From Acidimicrobiales bacterium (lineage in GTDB: Bacteria; Actinomycetota; Acidimicrobiia; Acidimicrobiales; MedAcidi-G1), in NCBI GenBank assembly GCA_022452145.1, contig JAKURY010000003.1:98986-162985 (forward strand): DNA of 64,000 nucleotides. Reading direction: 5' to 3'. Under the pieces are notes generated by a model. That model was not told where the DNA came from, did no database searches, and worked only from the letters and a program-made list of their open reading frames with translations. This document shows positions 17,148 through 23,986 of this stretch, piece by piece (positions within the stretch are counted from its first letter, which is position 1; each line of letters starts with the position of its first letter). Made by a program: the position numbers and the translations under genes.

Positions 17148-17948
17148 TGCCACAGCTGGGACCGGACCACGGGCCGGCGGAAGCCGTACGAAAACGCGAA
17201 AGTGGCCCCGAGTAGCCTCCCGGCGAACCGGTCAACTCCTCGGAGCCACCTCGTCGTCTCACGTCCACCTGCCGAACCGTCCCGTCAGACGATCCGGACC
17301 CGGAGCCCAACCCCGAAGGGTCTGGCTCTGACCCGGAACCGGAACATCCGTCAACGCTCCGTTCCCGAACCCGACTCGACCACCGGTTCCCGACGGAACC
17401 CTGGTCAACCGTGCCACCCCTTCGCCCGACGGCTATGGAGCGACCCGATCGACTCGGCACCCCGATCCCAGCTCCACCATCGATCCACCCCGTCGCCCGT
17501 CGGCGGCGGAGTGACCGGCAGTGGTCCGGTTCCGGTCGGGGCCTCGTCCGGGTGGCCCGACGGTTCGCCCGAAGGCTCCTCGTCGTCCCGCCCGGCCTCG
17601 ACACCCGTGTGCCGGTGGCCGAACCGCTGGTCCCTCTCGGGGCCAGCGTGGTTGCGGTCCTCCCCGAACACGTCTCGGGGGCTTCCCCAGGTTCTCGACC
17701 CTCCTCCCTCGACCGGAGCCTGAGCTCCTACCTCGGTCGGCTGGTCGGTTCTCCGGTTCCGGATCCCCTCGCCGTGTTCGGCGTGCACGCATGGTGGTCG
17801 TGTCCGGGCATCCGGATCAAGCGGATTCGGGGTATTCCCCAGTTCCGTGGCGGATTTCCCCAGAGGTTAGGTCCGGCGTCCACAGGACCGTCCACAGGAG
17901 GCCCCGAATTGGTGACTGAGTCCGGCGCCAGGTGGCCGGATGGGTGGG
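17148..17948. other. 800-bp region without a convincing gene, between convergent genes
   Basis: Both flanking genes end here (PIG-V-like on plus, CopD-like on minus), so no promoter is required, yet the gap is more than ten times the typical spacing in this window. Several open frames of 120-180 codons exist on both strands but have repetitive Pro/Arg/Ser composition, conflict with each other and match no family I know. The longest plus frame (17411-17956) runs into the next gene. CCGGTTCC and CCCGAACC-like words recur. The right end holds an ordered array of 8-bp elements. No tRNA, tmRNA, RNase P RNA or SRP RNA core was recognised. Confidence 0.6.
17835..17897 (+). repeat. Array of four KTCCMCAG elements
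   Basis: TTCCCCAG at 17835 and 17856 and GTCCACAG at 17878 and 17890, all in one orientation, with start-to-start spacings of 21, 22 and 12 bp. A further TTCCCCAG is at 17683. The two GTCCACAG copies share the TCCACA core of DnaA boxes but match the full 9-mer poorly. Could be a protein-binding array. Confidence 0.45.
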
Positions 17949-18347
17949 TCAGGTGACCAGGACCGCGCCCGCGAAGAGCGCCCCGAGAGCGGCCAGACCG
18001 CCCAGGGCCCCGGTGGCACCGCGCAGGGCGACGCTCCGGGTAGTGGCGTGGACGGCGGCCGCCACGCCGGAGAGTCCCACTAGCAGGAGCTTCACCAAAA
18101 GGGCGGTGAGATACCCGGTGTCCTTGTCGCCGATTTCGACGGCGAAGAGGCTCCAGATCCCGGTCACGACCGCCAACCCGAAGCAGGGCCATGCAACCCT
18201 GGCGAAGCGGACGGCAGCGATGCGTGGAACGTCGGGTCCGAGGGAGCGGAGCAAGGGCAGGAGGCCGACCATGACAATCTGGCCTCCGACCCACCCGGCC
18301 ACGCCCAGGAGGTGGAGGAACACGCGGATGCTGTCGAGGTCGGCCAT
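17949..18347 (-). CDS. CopD/DUF2269-like four-helix membrane protein
   Basis: 132 residues with four predicted membrane helices (about 6-28, 48-68, 80-100, 110-131). FLHLLGVAGWVGGQ near the N-terminus is the His-containing signature of CopD-type and related haem/copper membrane proteins. Length fits a single domain. Function in copper handling or as a small haem protein is suggested only by the fold. It is followed by the 800-bp gap and preceded by a glycerophosphodiesterase gene on the same strand. Confidence 0.7.
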   Translation of the reverse strand: MADLDSIRVFLHLLGVAGWVGGQIVMVGLLPLLRSLGPDVPRIAAVRFARVAWPCFGLAVVTGIWSLFAVEIGDKDTGYLTALLVKLLLVGLSGVAAAVHATTRSVALRGATGALGGLAALGALFAGAVLVT

Positions 18348-18383
18348 GGCGGCAGTCTGCCTGCTGTCGGGACATCGTCCAGC

Positions 18384-19151
18384 TCAGGTCGCCCAGTCCT
18401 CCCGTTCCACCAGGACGGACCGGAGCACGCTCGGCCGGTCGGTCATGATGCCGTCCACACCAAGGTCCAGGAGCCGGTGCATCTCGTCGGCGTCGTCGAT
18501 GGTCCACACGTGGACCTGCAGGCCCTGGCCGTGGGCGTGGCGGACCAACCGGCGGTCGACGAGGGGGACGCCGGCCTGGCGTACCGGAACCTGGAGGCAG
18601 TCGGCGACCGGGCGCCCCGTGGGTATCCCCAGGCTGGCCAAGCGGACCCGGCCCACAGCCAGGGGCCCGGCCGACGTGCAGAGCCCCGGGCCGAGGAGGG
18701 CGCGGCATCGTGCGAGACGCCGATCCGAGAATGAACCCAAGCAGACGCGCCCGAGGGCGTCGTGGTCCCGCAGGACGGCGACGAGCGGATCGACCACCCG
18801 GTCATCCTTGGGGTCGATGTTGATCCGCACCCCGGGGAATTCGGAGAGCAGGTCAGCCAGGCGTGGGATCGGCTCCCTGCCGTCGATCCGGGCGTTGACG
18901 ACCTCGGCCCAAGGCAGGTCAACGACGCGCCCCGACCGGTCGGTGACGCGGTCCAGGGCCTCGTCGTGGAAGGCGAGGACCACGCCGTCGGCCGTGGCGT
19001 GGACGTCGGTCTCGAGGTACCGGTAGCCGAGGCCCACAGCGTGCCGGAAGGCCGCCAGGCTGTTCTCGGGGTGCTGTTCGGTGCCGCCGCGATGGGCGAA
19101 GGCCAACGTCCCCGGATGGTCCAGGTACGGGTGGAGGTCCGGCTTGGGCAT
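18384..19151 (-). CDS. Glycerophosphodiester phosphodiesterase family protein (copy 1)
   Basis: 255 residues. LAFAHRGGTEQHPENSLAAF and YLETDVHATADGVVLAFHD carry the catalytic His pair and metal-binding Glu/Asp of the GDPD TIM barrel; RINIDPKD and TIDDADEMHRLLDLGVDG complete it. Predicted to hydrolyse glycerophosphodiesters to glycerol-3-phosphate and alcohol. No signal peptide is seen, so it is probably cytoplasmic. Start ATG 19151 is preceded by TACCGT at leaderless spacing; an in-frame ATG 42 bases further up lacks this. A second copy lies at 52744-53460. Confidence 0.9.
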   Translation of the reverse strand: MPKPDLHPYLDHPGTLAFAHRGGTEQHPENSLAAFRHAVGLGYRYLETDVHATADGVVLAFHDEALDRVTDRSGRVVDLPWAEVVNARIDGREPIPRLADLLSEFPGVRINIDPKDDRVVDPLVAVLRDHDALGRVCLGSFSDRRLARCRALLGPGLCTSAGPLAVGRVRLASLGIPTGRPVADCLQVPVRQAGVPLVDRRLVRHAHGQGLQVHVWTIDDADEMHRLLDLGVDGIMTDRPSVLRSVLVEREDWAT

Positions 19152-19158
19152 CGCCCCG

Positions 19159-19164
19159 ACGGTA
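19159..19164 (-). promoter_or_regulatory. Leaderless -10 hexamer for GDPD copy 1
   Basis: TACCGT on the minus strand, 7-base spacer to the ATG at 19151. Confidence 0.6.
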
Positions 19165-19235
19165 GTGCGAGGCTCGACAGCTCCCATAGCCACGCCAGGG
19201 GATCACGTCCCGGGGGCGCCACGCGGGCAGGTCGG

Positions 19236-19241
19236 TATGGT
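19236..19241 (+). promoter_or_regulatory. Leaderless -10 hexamer for pyruvate kinase
   Basis: TATGGT with a 6-base spacer to the ATG at 19248. Confidence 0.55.
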
Positions 19242-19247
19242 GGGTCG

Positions 19248-20684
19248 ATGGCCCGCCGGACCAAGATCATCGCAACCATCGGACCAGCCTCCGAGGACGA
19301 GGCGACCCTGCGCAGGCTGGTTCGGGCCGGCATGGACGTGGCGCGACTCGGCCTGGCACACAACACGATCGACGAGGCAGCGGCCAGGATGGCGGACATC
19401 CGGCGTATCGCCGCACTGGAGGGTCGTTACGTCGGCATCCTCGTGGACCTTCCCGGGCCCAAGGTACGGGCGGCATCCTTCGGCACCGAGCCGGTAGTCC
19501 TGGTGGAGGACTCCCGCCTGGAACTCCGGGTGGGCAACCAGCGGAGCGATGCCTCGAACATCGAGGTGGACTACGAGGGCCTGCTTTCCGACGTGGGACC
19601 CGGCGACCGCCTGAGCATGGGCGACGGTCGGGTGATACTGGAGATACTGGACCACGGCGGCGAGTTCCTGACCGCCCGGGTGGCCCACGGAGGCGTCCTG
19701 AACGGCAGGCCGGGCCTGCACATTCCGTCGGACCGCCTGTCCATGCGGGCGCCGACCGCCGACGACCTCCTGGCCGTCGAGCGGTTCGTGGAGCTCGACG
19801 TGGACATGATCGCCCTCTCGTTCGTACGTTCGGCCGAGGACCTGGCACGGCTTCCGGTGGATCCACACCCGGCCGGCCCGATCATCGTGGCCAAGATCGA
19901 GACCCAGGCGGCCATCGACGACCTGCCTGCCATCATCGAGGCGTCCGGGGCCGTGATGGTGGCCCGGGGCGACCTGGGTAGCGAGTGCAGCATCGAGGAG
20001 CTGCCGATCCTCCAGAAGGAGATCATCCGACAGTGCATCGCCCTCGGGCGGCCTGCCATCACCGCCACACAGATGCTGGAGACCATGGTCACCAACCCTG
20101 AGCCGACCAGGGCCGAGGTGTCCGACGTGGCCAACGCGGTGTGGGACGGGTCCAGCGCTCTGATGCTCTCGGGGGAGACGGCCATAGGCGTGGATCCGGT
20201 GAACGTGGTCGCCACCATGTCGCGCATCGCGGAGCGGGCCGACCGGGCCTTCGACCACCGGGCCTGGATGTCCGAGCTGTCCGAGCTGCGGATGGCCGAC
20301 ACCGACGACCCGAACACCTCCATCACCGATGCGATGACCCAGGCCACGGCCAGGGCCGTCGACGTGCTGGGCATCGGCACCATCCTGTGCATCTCCGGAA
20401 GTGGCTTCACGATCCGCTCGATGGCACGGTTCCGCCCGTCGGCACGGATCCTGGGTCTCAGCGCCAATGAGCGCACCGTCCGCCAGCTGACACTCAGCTG
20501 GGGCACCGAGCCGCTCCACCTGCCCGAACAGGGAGACATCGCACTCCGGGTGGCTGCCGCACTGGAGGCCGCCCGAGACCGTGGTGACGTGGCGGTAGGC
20601 GAGTTGGTGGGCGTCCTGGCCGGCACCGACGTCCGGTCCCGCTCCACCAACGTCCTACGGATCGAACGGGTACCCGCGCGCTGA
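19248..20684 (+). CDS. pyk: Pyruvate kinase, with altered cation-site motifs
   Basis: 478 residues, full length for bacterial pyruvate kinase, which makes pyruvate and ATP from phosphoenolpyruvate and ADP. Present: KIIATIGPAS, the catalytic Lys/Glu of VAKIETQAAID, MVARGDLGSE, RPAITATQMLE and LSGETAIG. Altered: the usual RxNFSHG reads RLGLAHN (residues 33-39), replacing the Asn and Ser that ligate potassium, and DTKGPEIR reads DLPGPKVR (67-74), replacing the adjacent Thr and Lys. The effector domain at the C-terminus is intact in length. Activity is likely but may be potassium-independent. Confidence 0.85.
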   Translation: MARRTKIIATIGPASEDEATLRRLVRAGMDVARLGLAHNTIDEAAARMADIRRIAALEGRYVGILVDLPGPKVRAASFGTEPVVLVEDSRLELRVGNQRSDASNIEVDYEGLLSDVGPGDRLSMGDGRVILEILDHGGEFLTARVAHGGVLNGRPGLHIPSDRLSMRAPTADDLLAVERFVELDVDMIALSFVRSAEDLARLPVDPHPAGPIIVAKIETQAAIDDLPAIIEASGAVMVARGDLGSECSIEELPILQKEIIRQCIALGRPAITATQMLETMVTNPEPTRAEVSDVANAVWDGSSALMLSGETAIGVDPVNVVATMSRIAERADRAFDHRAWMSELSELRMADTDDPNTSITDAMTQATARAVDVLGIGTILCISGSGFTIRSMARFRPSARILGLSANERTVRQLTLSWGTEPLHLPEQGDIALRVAAALEAARDRGDVAVGELVGVLAGTDVRSRSTNVLRIERVPAR

Positions 20685-20697
20685 TCCGATCCGCCGG

Positions 20698-21012
20698 TCA
20701 GGCGGCTGTGCAGTTGGGGTTCAGGTTGGCGGGGACCTTGACGGGTTGCCCGAAGACGGCGCAGGAGCAGTCGGCCGCGCAGTCCGCCAGGTTGACCCGT
20801 TGTTCCCAGAGTCCGATGGAGAGGGCCGCCAGGAGCACCACGACGAGGGCCCTGACGACGAGGCGTCGGATGATCCGGGCGGCCAGCACGAGGCCGATTA
20901 CGGAAAGGACGATGGCCACACCGGTGGCCGCCCGCATCGCTTGGGGATCGGCCCATGCGGGAAGCTGGACGAGTTCGGGCAAGTCGATGCGGTCTAGGAA
21001 CTCGGTGGGCAC
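20698..21012 (-). CDS. Small two-pass membrane protein with Cys-rich tail, unknown
   Basis: 104 residues from GTG 21012. Two hydrophobic helices (about 29-46 and 50-68) are followed by an extracytoplasmic-looking tail with four Cys (LADCAADCSCAVFG and NPNCTAA) that could form disulfides or bind metal. Family not recognised. The GTG has TACCCT six bases upstream and no Shine-Dalgarno site. The gene is divergent from the DUF3151 gene 55 bases away. Confidence 0.6.
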   Translation of the reverse strand: MPTEFLDRIDLPELVQLPAWADPQAMRAATGVAIVLSVIGLVLAARIIRRLVVRALVVVLLAALSIGLWEQRVNLADCAADCSCAVFGQPVKVPANLNPNCTAA

Positions 21013-21018
21013 CGACCG

Positions 21019-21024
21019 AGGGTA
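21019..21024 (-). promoter_or_regulatory. Leaderless -10 hexamer for the Cys-tail membrane protein
   Basis: TACCCT on the minus strand, 6-base spacer to the GTG at 21012. Confidence 0.55.
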
Positions 21025-21053
21025 GCGGTCCGGGGCCGGCGGACCGGGTCGGG

Positions 21054-21059
21054 TAGCCT
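21054..21059 (+). promoter_or_regulatory. Leaderless -10 hexamer for the DUF3151 gene
   Basis: TAGCCT with an 8-base spacer to the ATG at 21068. Confidence 0.6.
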
Positions 21060-21067
21060 CGCCGGCC

Positions 21068-21529
21068 ATGACGATGGACAGGCCGATCGGCCTCTCTGGG
21101 ACTGGCCCGCCGGAGACGATCCTGGGGCCCGAGCCTGCCGATGCCGACGATCGCCTGAGTGCCGCCGGAGAGGCCCCCGTGGCCGATCGACGGGCAGCGG
21201 TGGCTGGCGTCGTCGCTCAATGGCCGCGCCACCTCGAGGCATGGGCACGGTTGGGCGACCTCGGCCGAGACCCGGTGGAGTCCTACGCCTCCTACCGCGT
21301 GGCCTACCACCGGGGCCTGGACCGGCTCAGGCAGAGCGGCTGGCGCGGATCGGGCTACGTCCGGTGGACGCATCCGACGAACCGTGGGTTCCTGCGTGCT
21401 TTGGCAGGGTTGGCCCGGACGGCCCGTGAGATCGGCGAGACGGACGAGGAGGAACGCTGTGAGCTGTTCCTGCGACAGCTCGACCCCGCATGGCCCGCGG
21501 TGGACCCCCCGTTCGACGGACCGGCCTGA
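21068..21529 (+). CDS. DUF3151 family protein
   Basis: 153 residues. The core ASYRVAYHRGLDRLRQ, GWRGSGYVRWTH and PTNRGFLRALAGL matches the actinobacterial DUF3151 family, a predicted all-helical cytoplasmic protein with TPR-like character and no assigned role. The N-terminal 30 residues are low-complexity. It begins a plus-strand run with mobA, the rhodanese and RNase D genes. Confidence 0.8.
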   Translation: MTMDRPIGLSGTGPPETILGPEPADADDRLSAAGEAPVADRRAAVAGVVAQWPRHLEAWARLGDLGRDPVESYASYRVAYHRGLDRLRQSGWRGSGYVRWTHPTNRGFLRALAGLARTAREIGETDEEERCELFLRQLDPAWPAVDPPFDGPA

Positions 21530-21538
21530 GCCGACCAC

Positions 21539-22132
21539 GTGGCAGGACCGTCGCGCACCGCTGTAGGTGGGGCGGTCCTGGCCGGTGGATCCAGCAGGCG
21601 GATGGGCCGCGACAAGGCGTTCCTGGAGGTGCGGGGGCACCCCATGGTGGCAGCGATCGTACGGGTGCTGGAGGCCGTGGTGGGCCCGGGGGTCGTGGTG
21701 GTGGGCGGCGATGAACCGCGGATACGGGACCTCGGGCTCCTCCGGATTCCCGACCTCCACCCGGGGGCCGGCCCGCTCGGCGGCATCCTCACGGCCCTGG
21801 GCCACTTCCGGGAGCTGTGCGACCACGTCGTGGTCCTCTCCTGTGACCTCCCGGGGGCGTCGGCGTCGAGCGTGAGGACCCTGGCCGACGCGGCCGGGCA
21901 GGCACCGGGAATCCTCGTGCCGGTGCTCGAGGGTCGACGGCAGTGGATGCACGCCTGTTGGCCGGTGGCCGCCCTACCGGCGTTGGAGGCGGCATTCGCC
22001 ACTGGGGAGAGGGCACCGCGCCGGGCCCTCGGCGGCCTGTCCGTGGTCGAGGTCGTTGGGCTGGACCCGGCCTCCCTACGGGACGCGGACCGACCAGGAG
22101 ACCTCGACGAGTCGGGACGACAGGACCGGTAG
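21539..22132 (+). CDS. mobA: Molybdenum cofactor guanylyltransferase MobA
   Basis: 197 residues. GAVLAGGSSRRMGRDKAFL near the N-terminus is the nucleotide-binding signature of MobA, which attaches GMP to molybdopterin; VVVLSCDLPGA provides the metal-binding Asp, and the fold length fits. GTG start nine bases after the DUF3151 stop without a strong ribosome site, suggesting coupling. No molybdoenzyme is encoded in the window, so the client enzymes are elsewhere. Confidence 0.9.
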   Translation: MAGPSRTAVGGAVLAGGSSRRMGRDKAFLEVRGHPMVAAIVRVLEAVVGPGVVVVGGDEPRIRDLGLLRIPDLHPGAGPLGGILTALGHFRELCDHVVVLSCDLPGASASSVRTLADAAGQAPGILVPVLEGRRQWMHACWPVAALPALEAAFATGERAPRRALGGLSVVEVVGLDPASLRDADRPGDLDESGRQDR

Positions 22133-22177
22133 GGTGCCCGACGGCGCGGGTAGGGCGCCCGACCTGGGAGTGGATTC

Positions 22178-22498
22178 ATGGACGTGCCGGAGATCGGAGT
22201 CGAGGAGTTGGAGCGCCGCCTCGCAGCGGGAGCGACGCTCATCGACGTACGGGAGCCCGACGAGTACGCACAGGTCCGGGTGCCGGGCGGGATCCTTGTT
22301 CCCCTGCAGACCGTTCCCGATCGTCTCGCCGACGTACCGACCGATGGGACGTTCTACGTAATCTGTGCCAAGGGCGGTCGGAGCCGGGAAGCGGCGGAAT
22401 TCCTCATCACCGAGGGGCGCGATGCCGTCAACGTCACCGGTGGCACCACGGCGTGGGTCGAGGCCGACCTCCCCACCGACGCGGGGAGCCCGGCCTGA
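22178..22498 (+). CDS. Rhodanese-like sulfurtransferase
   Basis: 106 residues, a single rhodanese domain. TLIDVREPDEYAQVRVPGG is the CDC25-like N-terminal signature, and the active-site loop CAKGGRS holds the persulfide Cys63. The closing VTGGTTAW is typical. It could hand sulfur to MobA-linked or thiolation pathways, including the TtuA system at 40-41 kb, but no direct evidence exists. GGGAG Shine-Dalgarno-like site 8-12 bases before the ATG. Confidence 0.92.
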   Translation: MDVPEIGVEELERRLAAGATLIDVREPDEYAQVRVPGGILVPLQTVPDRLADVPTDGTFYVICAKGGRSREAAEFLITEGRDAVNVTGGTTAWVEADLPTDAGSPA

Positions 22499-23658
22499 AC
22501 CGGCAACCCGATCCGGCTCTCCGCCTGCTGACGAACCAGGCGGAGTTCGACGACCTGATCGCGACCCTCGCGGGCAGGGCACGCATAGCGGTTGACACCG
22601 AGTTCCACCGTGAGAAGACCTACTTCCCCAGGGTCGCCCTGATTCAGGTGGCCTGGGAGGGCGGCCTCGCCCTCATCGATCCCCTTGAACTGGACCTGGC
22701 GCCCCTCGCCGGGTTGGTGGAGTCGGATCTGCTCGTCGTGATGCACGCTGCTGGCCAGGACCTCGAGGTCTTCGACCGGGTGTGTGGGGCCGTGCCCCGA
22801 CACCTCTTCGACACCCAGCTGGCGGCCGGCTTCATGGGCATGTCCTCACCCTCGCTGGCATCTCTCCACGAACGCGAACTCGGTCTCCGACTGCCCAAGG
22901 GGGATCGGCTGACCGACTGGTTGGCCCGGCCGCTGAGCCGGTCGCAACTGGAGTACGCGGCATCCGACGTGGCGCACCTGCTGGAGATCCACGATCGGCA
23001 GATCCGGAGGCTGACCGATGACGGCCGGCTTGCGTGGGCGGAGCAGGAGTGCCGCGACATGCTTGAACGGGAGCGTGGACGGCGTGTGCCGGAGGACGCC
23101 TGGCAGCGGATCAAGGAGGCCAGGCAGTTGAGGGGCAACGCCCGGGACGTGGTCCGGTCGGTGGCCGCCTGGCGCGAGCGGCGCGCGGCCGAGATCGACA
23201 TACCGGTCCGCCATGTCCTTCCCGACCTAGGGGTGGTGGCCGTTGCGCAACGGGCGCCGAAGGGGGTCGGGGATCTGAAGGGGGTGCGGGGCCTCGACGG
23301 CCGGCACCACAAGGGTGTGGTAGCCGAGGGGATAGTCGCCGCCGTCGCAGAAGCACGGAACCTTCCGCCGCTGGTGGTCGACCCACGGCGGGCTGGTGGT
23401 GGCCGTGACTTCCGCGCTGGCGTCACCCTGGTCTCTGCGTGGGTGGCGCAGTTGTCCCGTGACCTCGACCTGGATCCGACGCTGGTCGGTACCCGTGGCG
23501 ACATCGAGGCGCTGGTACGTGGGGATGAGGGTTGCCGGATGGCCACCGGATGGCGCCATGAGATCGTGGGCGGACCGGTCGACGACCTCCTGAGTGGACG
23601 GGCGTCTCTAGCGTTCGACGGTAAGGGCGGACTGCTGCTGGAGCCAAGGGGGCCCTGA
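22495..23658 (+). CDS. rnd: Ribonuclease D (3'-5' exoribonuclease), probable CTG start
   Basis: 387 residues. DEDD exonuclease residues are visible: Asp34 and Glu36 in AVDTEFHRE, Asp89 in AAGQDLEVF, and Tyr154/Asp158 in YAASDV. An HRDC domain follows at about 205-290. The enzyme trims tRNA and other RNA 3' ends. No ATG, GTG or TTG precedes the domain at a sensible place; CTG 22495 overlaps the rhodanese stop and has GGGGAG six bases upstream. An in-frame GTG at 22453 is the alternative, adding 14 residues and a 46-base overlap. Confidence 0.88.
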   Translation: MNRQPDPALRLLTNQAEFDDLIATLAGRARIAVDTEFHREKTYFPRVALIQVAWEGGLALIDPLELDLAPLAGLVESDLLVVMHAAGQDLEVFDRVCGAVPRHLFDTQLAAGFMGMSSPSLASLHERELGLRLPKGDRLTDWLARPLSRSQLEYAASDVAHLLEIHDRQIRRLTDDGRLAWAEQECRDMLERERGRRVPEDAWQRIKEARQLRGNARDVVRSVAAWRERRAAEIDIPVRHVLPDLGVVAVAQRAPKGVGDLKGVRGLDGRHHKGVVAEGIVAAVAEARNLPPLVVDPRRAGGGRDFRAGVTLVSAWVAQLSRDLDLDPTLVGTRGDIEALVRGDEGCRMATGWRHEIVGGPVDDLLSGRASLAFDGKGGLLLEPRGP

Positions 23659-23712
23659 CCCGTCGTTAGGTCGGCCCGCCGCCCGCGTCCCGTGTTCGGC
23701 GGTCTCCGTCGG

Positions 23713-23718
23713 TAGGCT
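23713..23718 (+). promoter_or_regulatory. Putative -10 hexamer for the 66-residue acidic protein gene
   Basis: TAGGCT about 42 bases before GTG 23761. Here the transcript would have a leader of about 36 bases carrying the GGAGG ribosome site. Confidence 0.4.
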
Positions 23719-23760
23719 GCGGGATCGATCGCTGACGACATCCGACCTGGAGGGTCCACG

Positions 23761-23961
23761 GTGAAAAAGGGCCGACACCGCCGCTACGAGGAAGCAAGGG
23801 CGTTGAAGCAGAATCAGGACCTGGACCTGGATTCGATCTTCGACAGCCTCGAGATCGGGGACCGGGAGGTCGACGGGGATTCCACGGACTTCGACAAGTG
23901 GGCCGACGAGAACGAAGACGGCGCCGACGAGGCGCTGGAGGAGTCCAGCGAGACCGCCTGA
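23761..23961 (+). CDS. Small acidic protein, unknown
   Basis: 66 residues. A basic N-terminus (KKGRHRRYEEARALKQ) is followed by a strongly acidic, probably helical C-terminal half rich in Asp and Glu. GTG start with TGGAGGG 5-11 bases upstream, an unusually good ribosome site for this window. No transmembrane segment and no recognised family. It lies between RNase D and the convergent chloride channel gene. Confidence 0.6.
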   Translation: MKKGRHRRYEEARALKQNQDLDLDSIFDSLEIGDREVDGDSTDFDKWADENEDGADEALEESSETA

Positions 23962-23986
23962 CGTCCGGTCTCAGGAGGCCAGGCGA

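Noticed and set aside
17835..17897. Chromosomal replication origin
   Set aside because: The GTCCACAG copies match only part of a DnaA box, there is no AT-rich unwinding segment, and no dnaA, dnaN, gyrB, rpmH or parAB gene is in the window.
17411..17956. 181-codon plus-strand frame in the 800-bp gap
   Set aside because: It has no recognisable domain, competes with other frames of similar length on both strands, and overlaps the end of the CopD-like gene. Retained only as a note under the gap.
19571..21952. 793-codon minus-strand open frame
   Set aside because: It lies antisense to pyruvate kinase, the DUF3151 gene and mobA, all with clear motifs. Its translation is low-complexity and has no domain; such frames are expected at this GC content.
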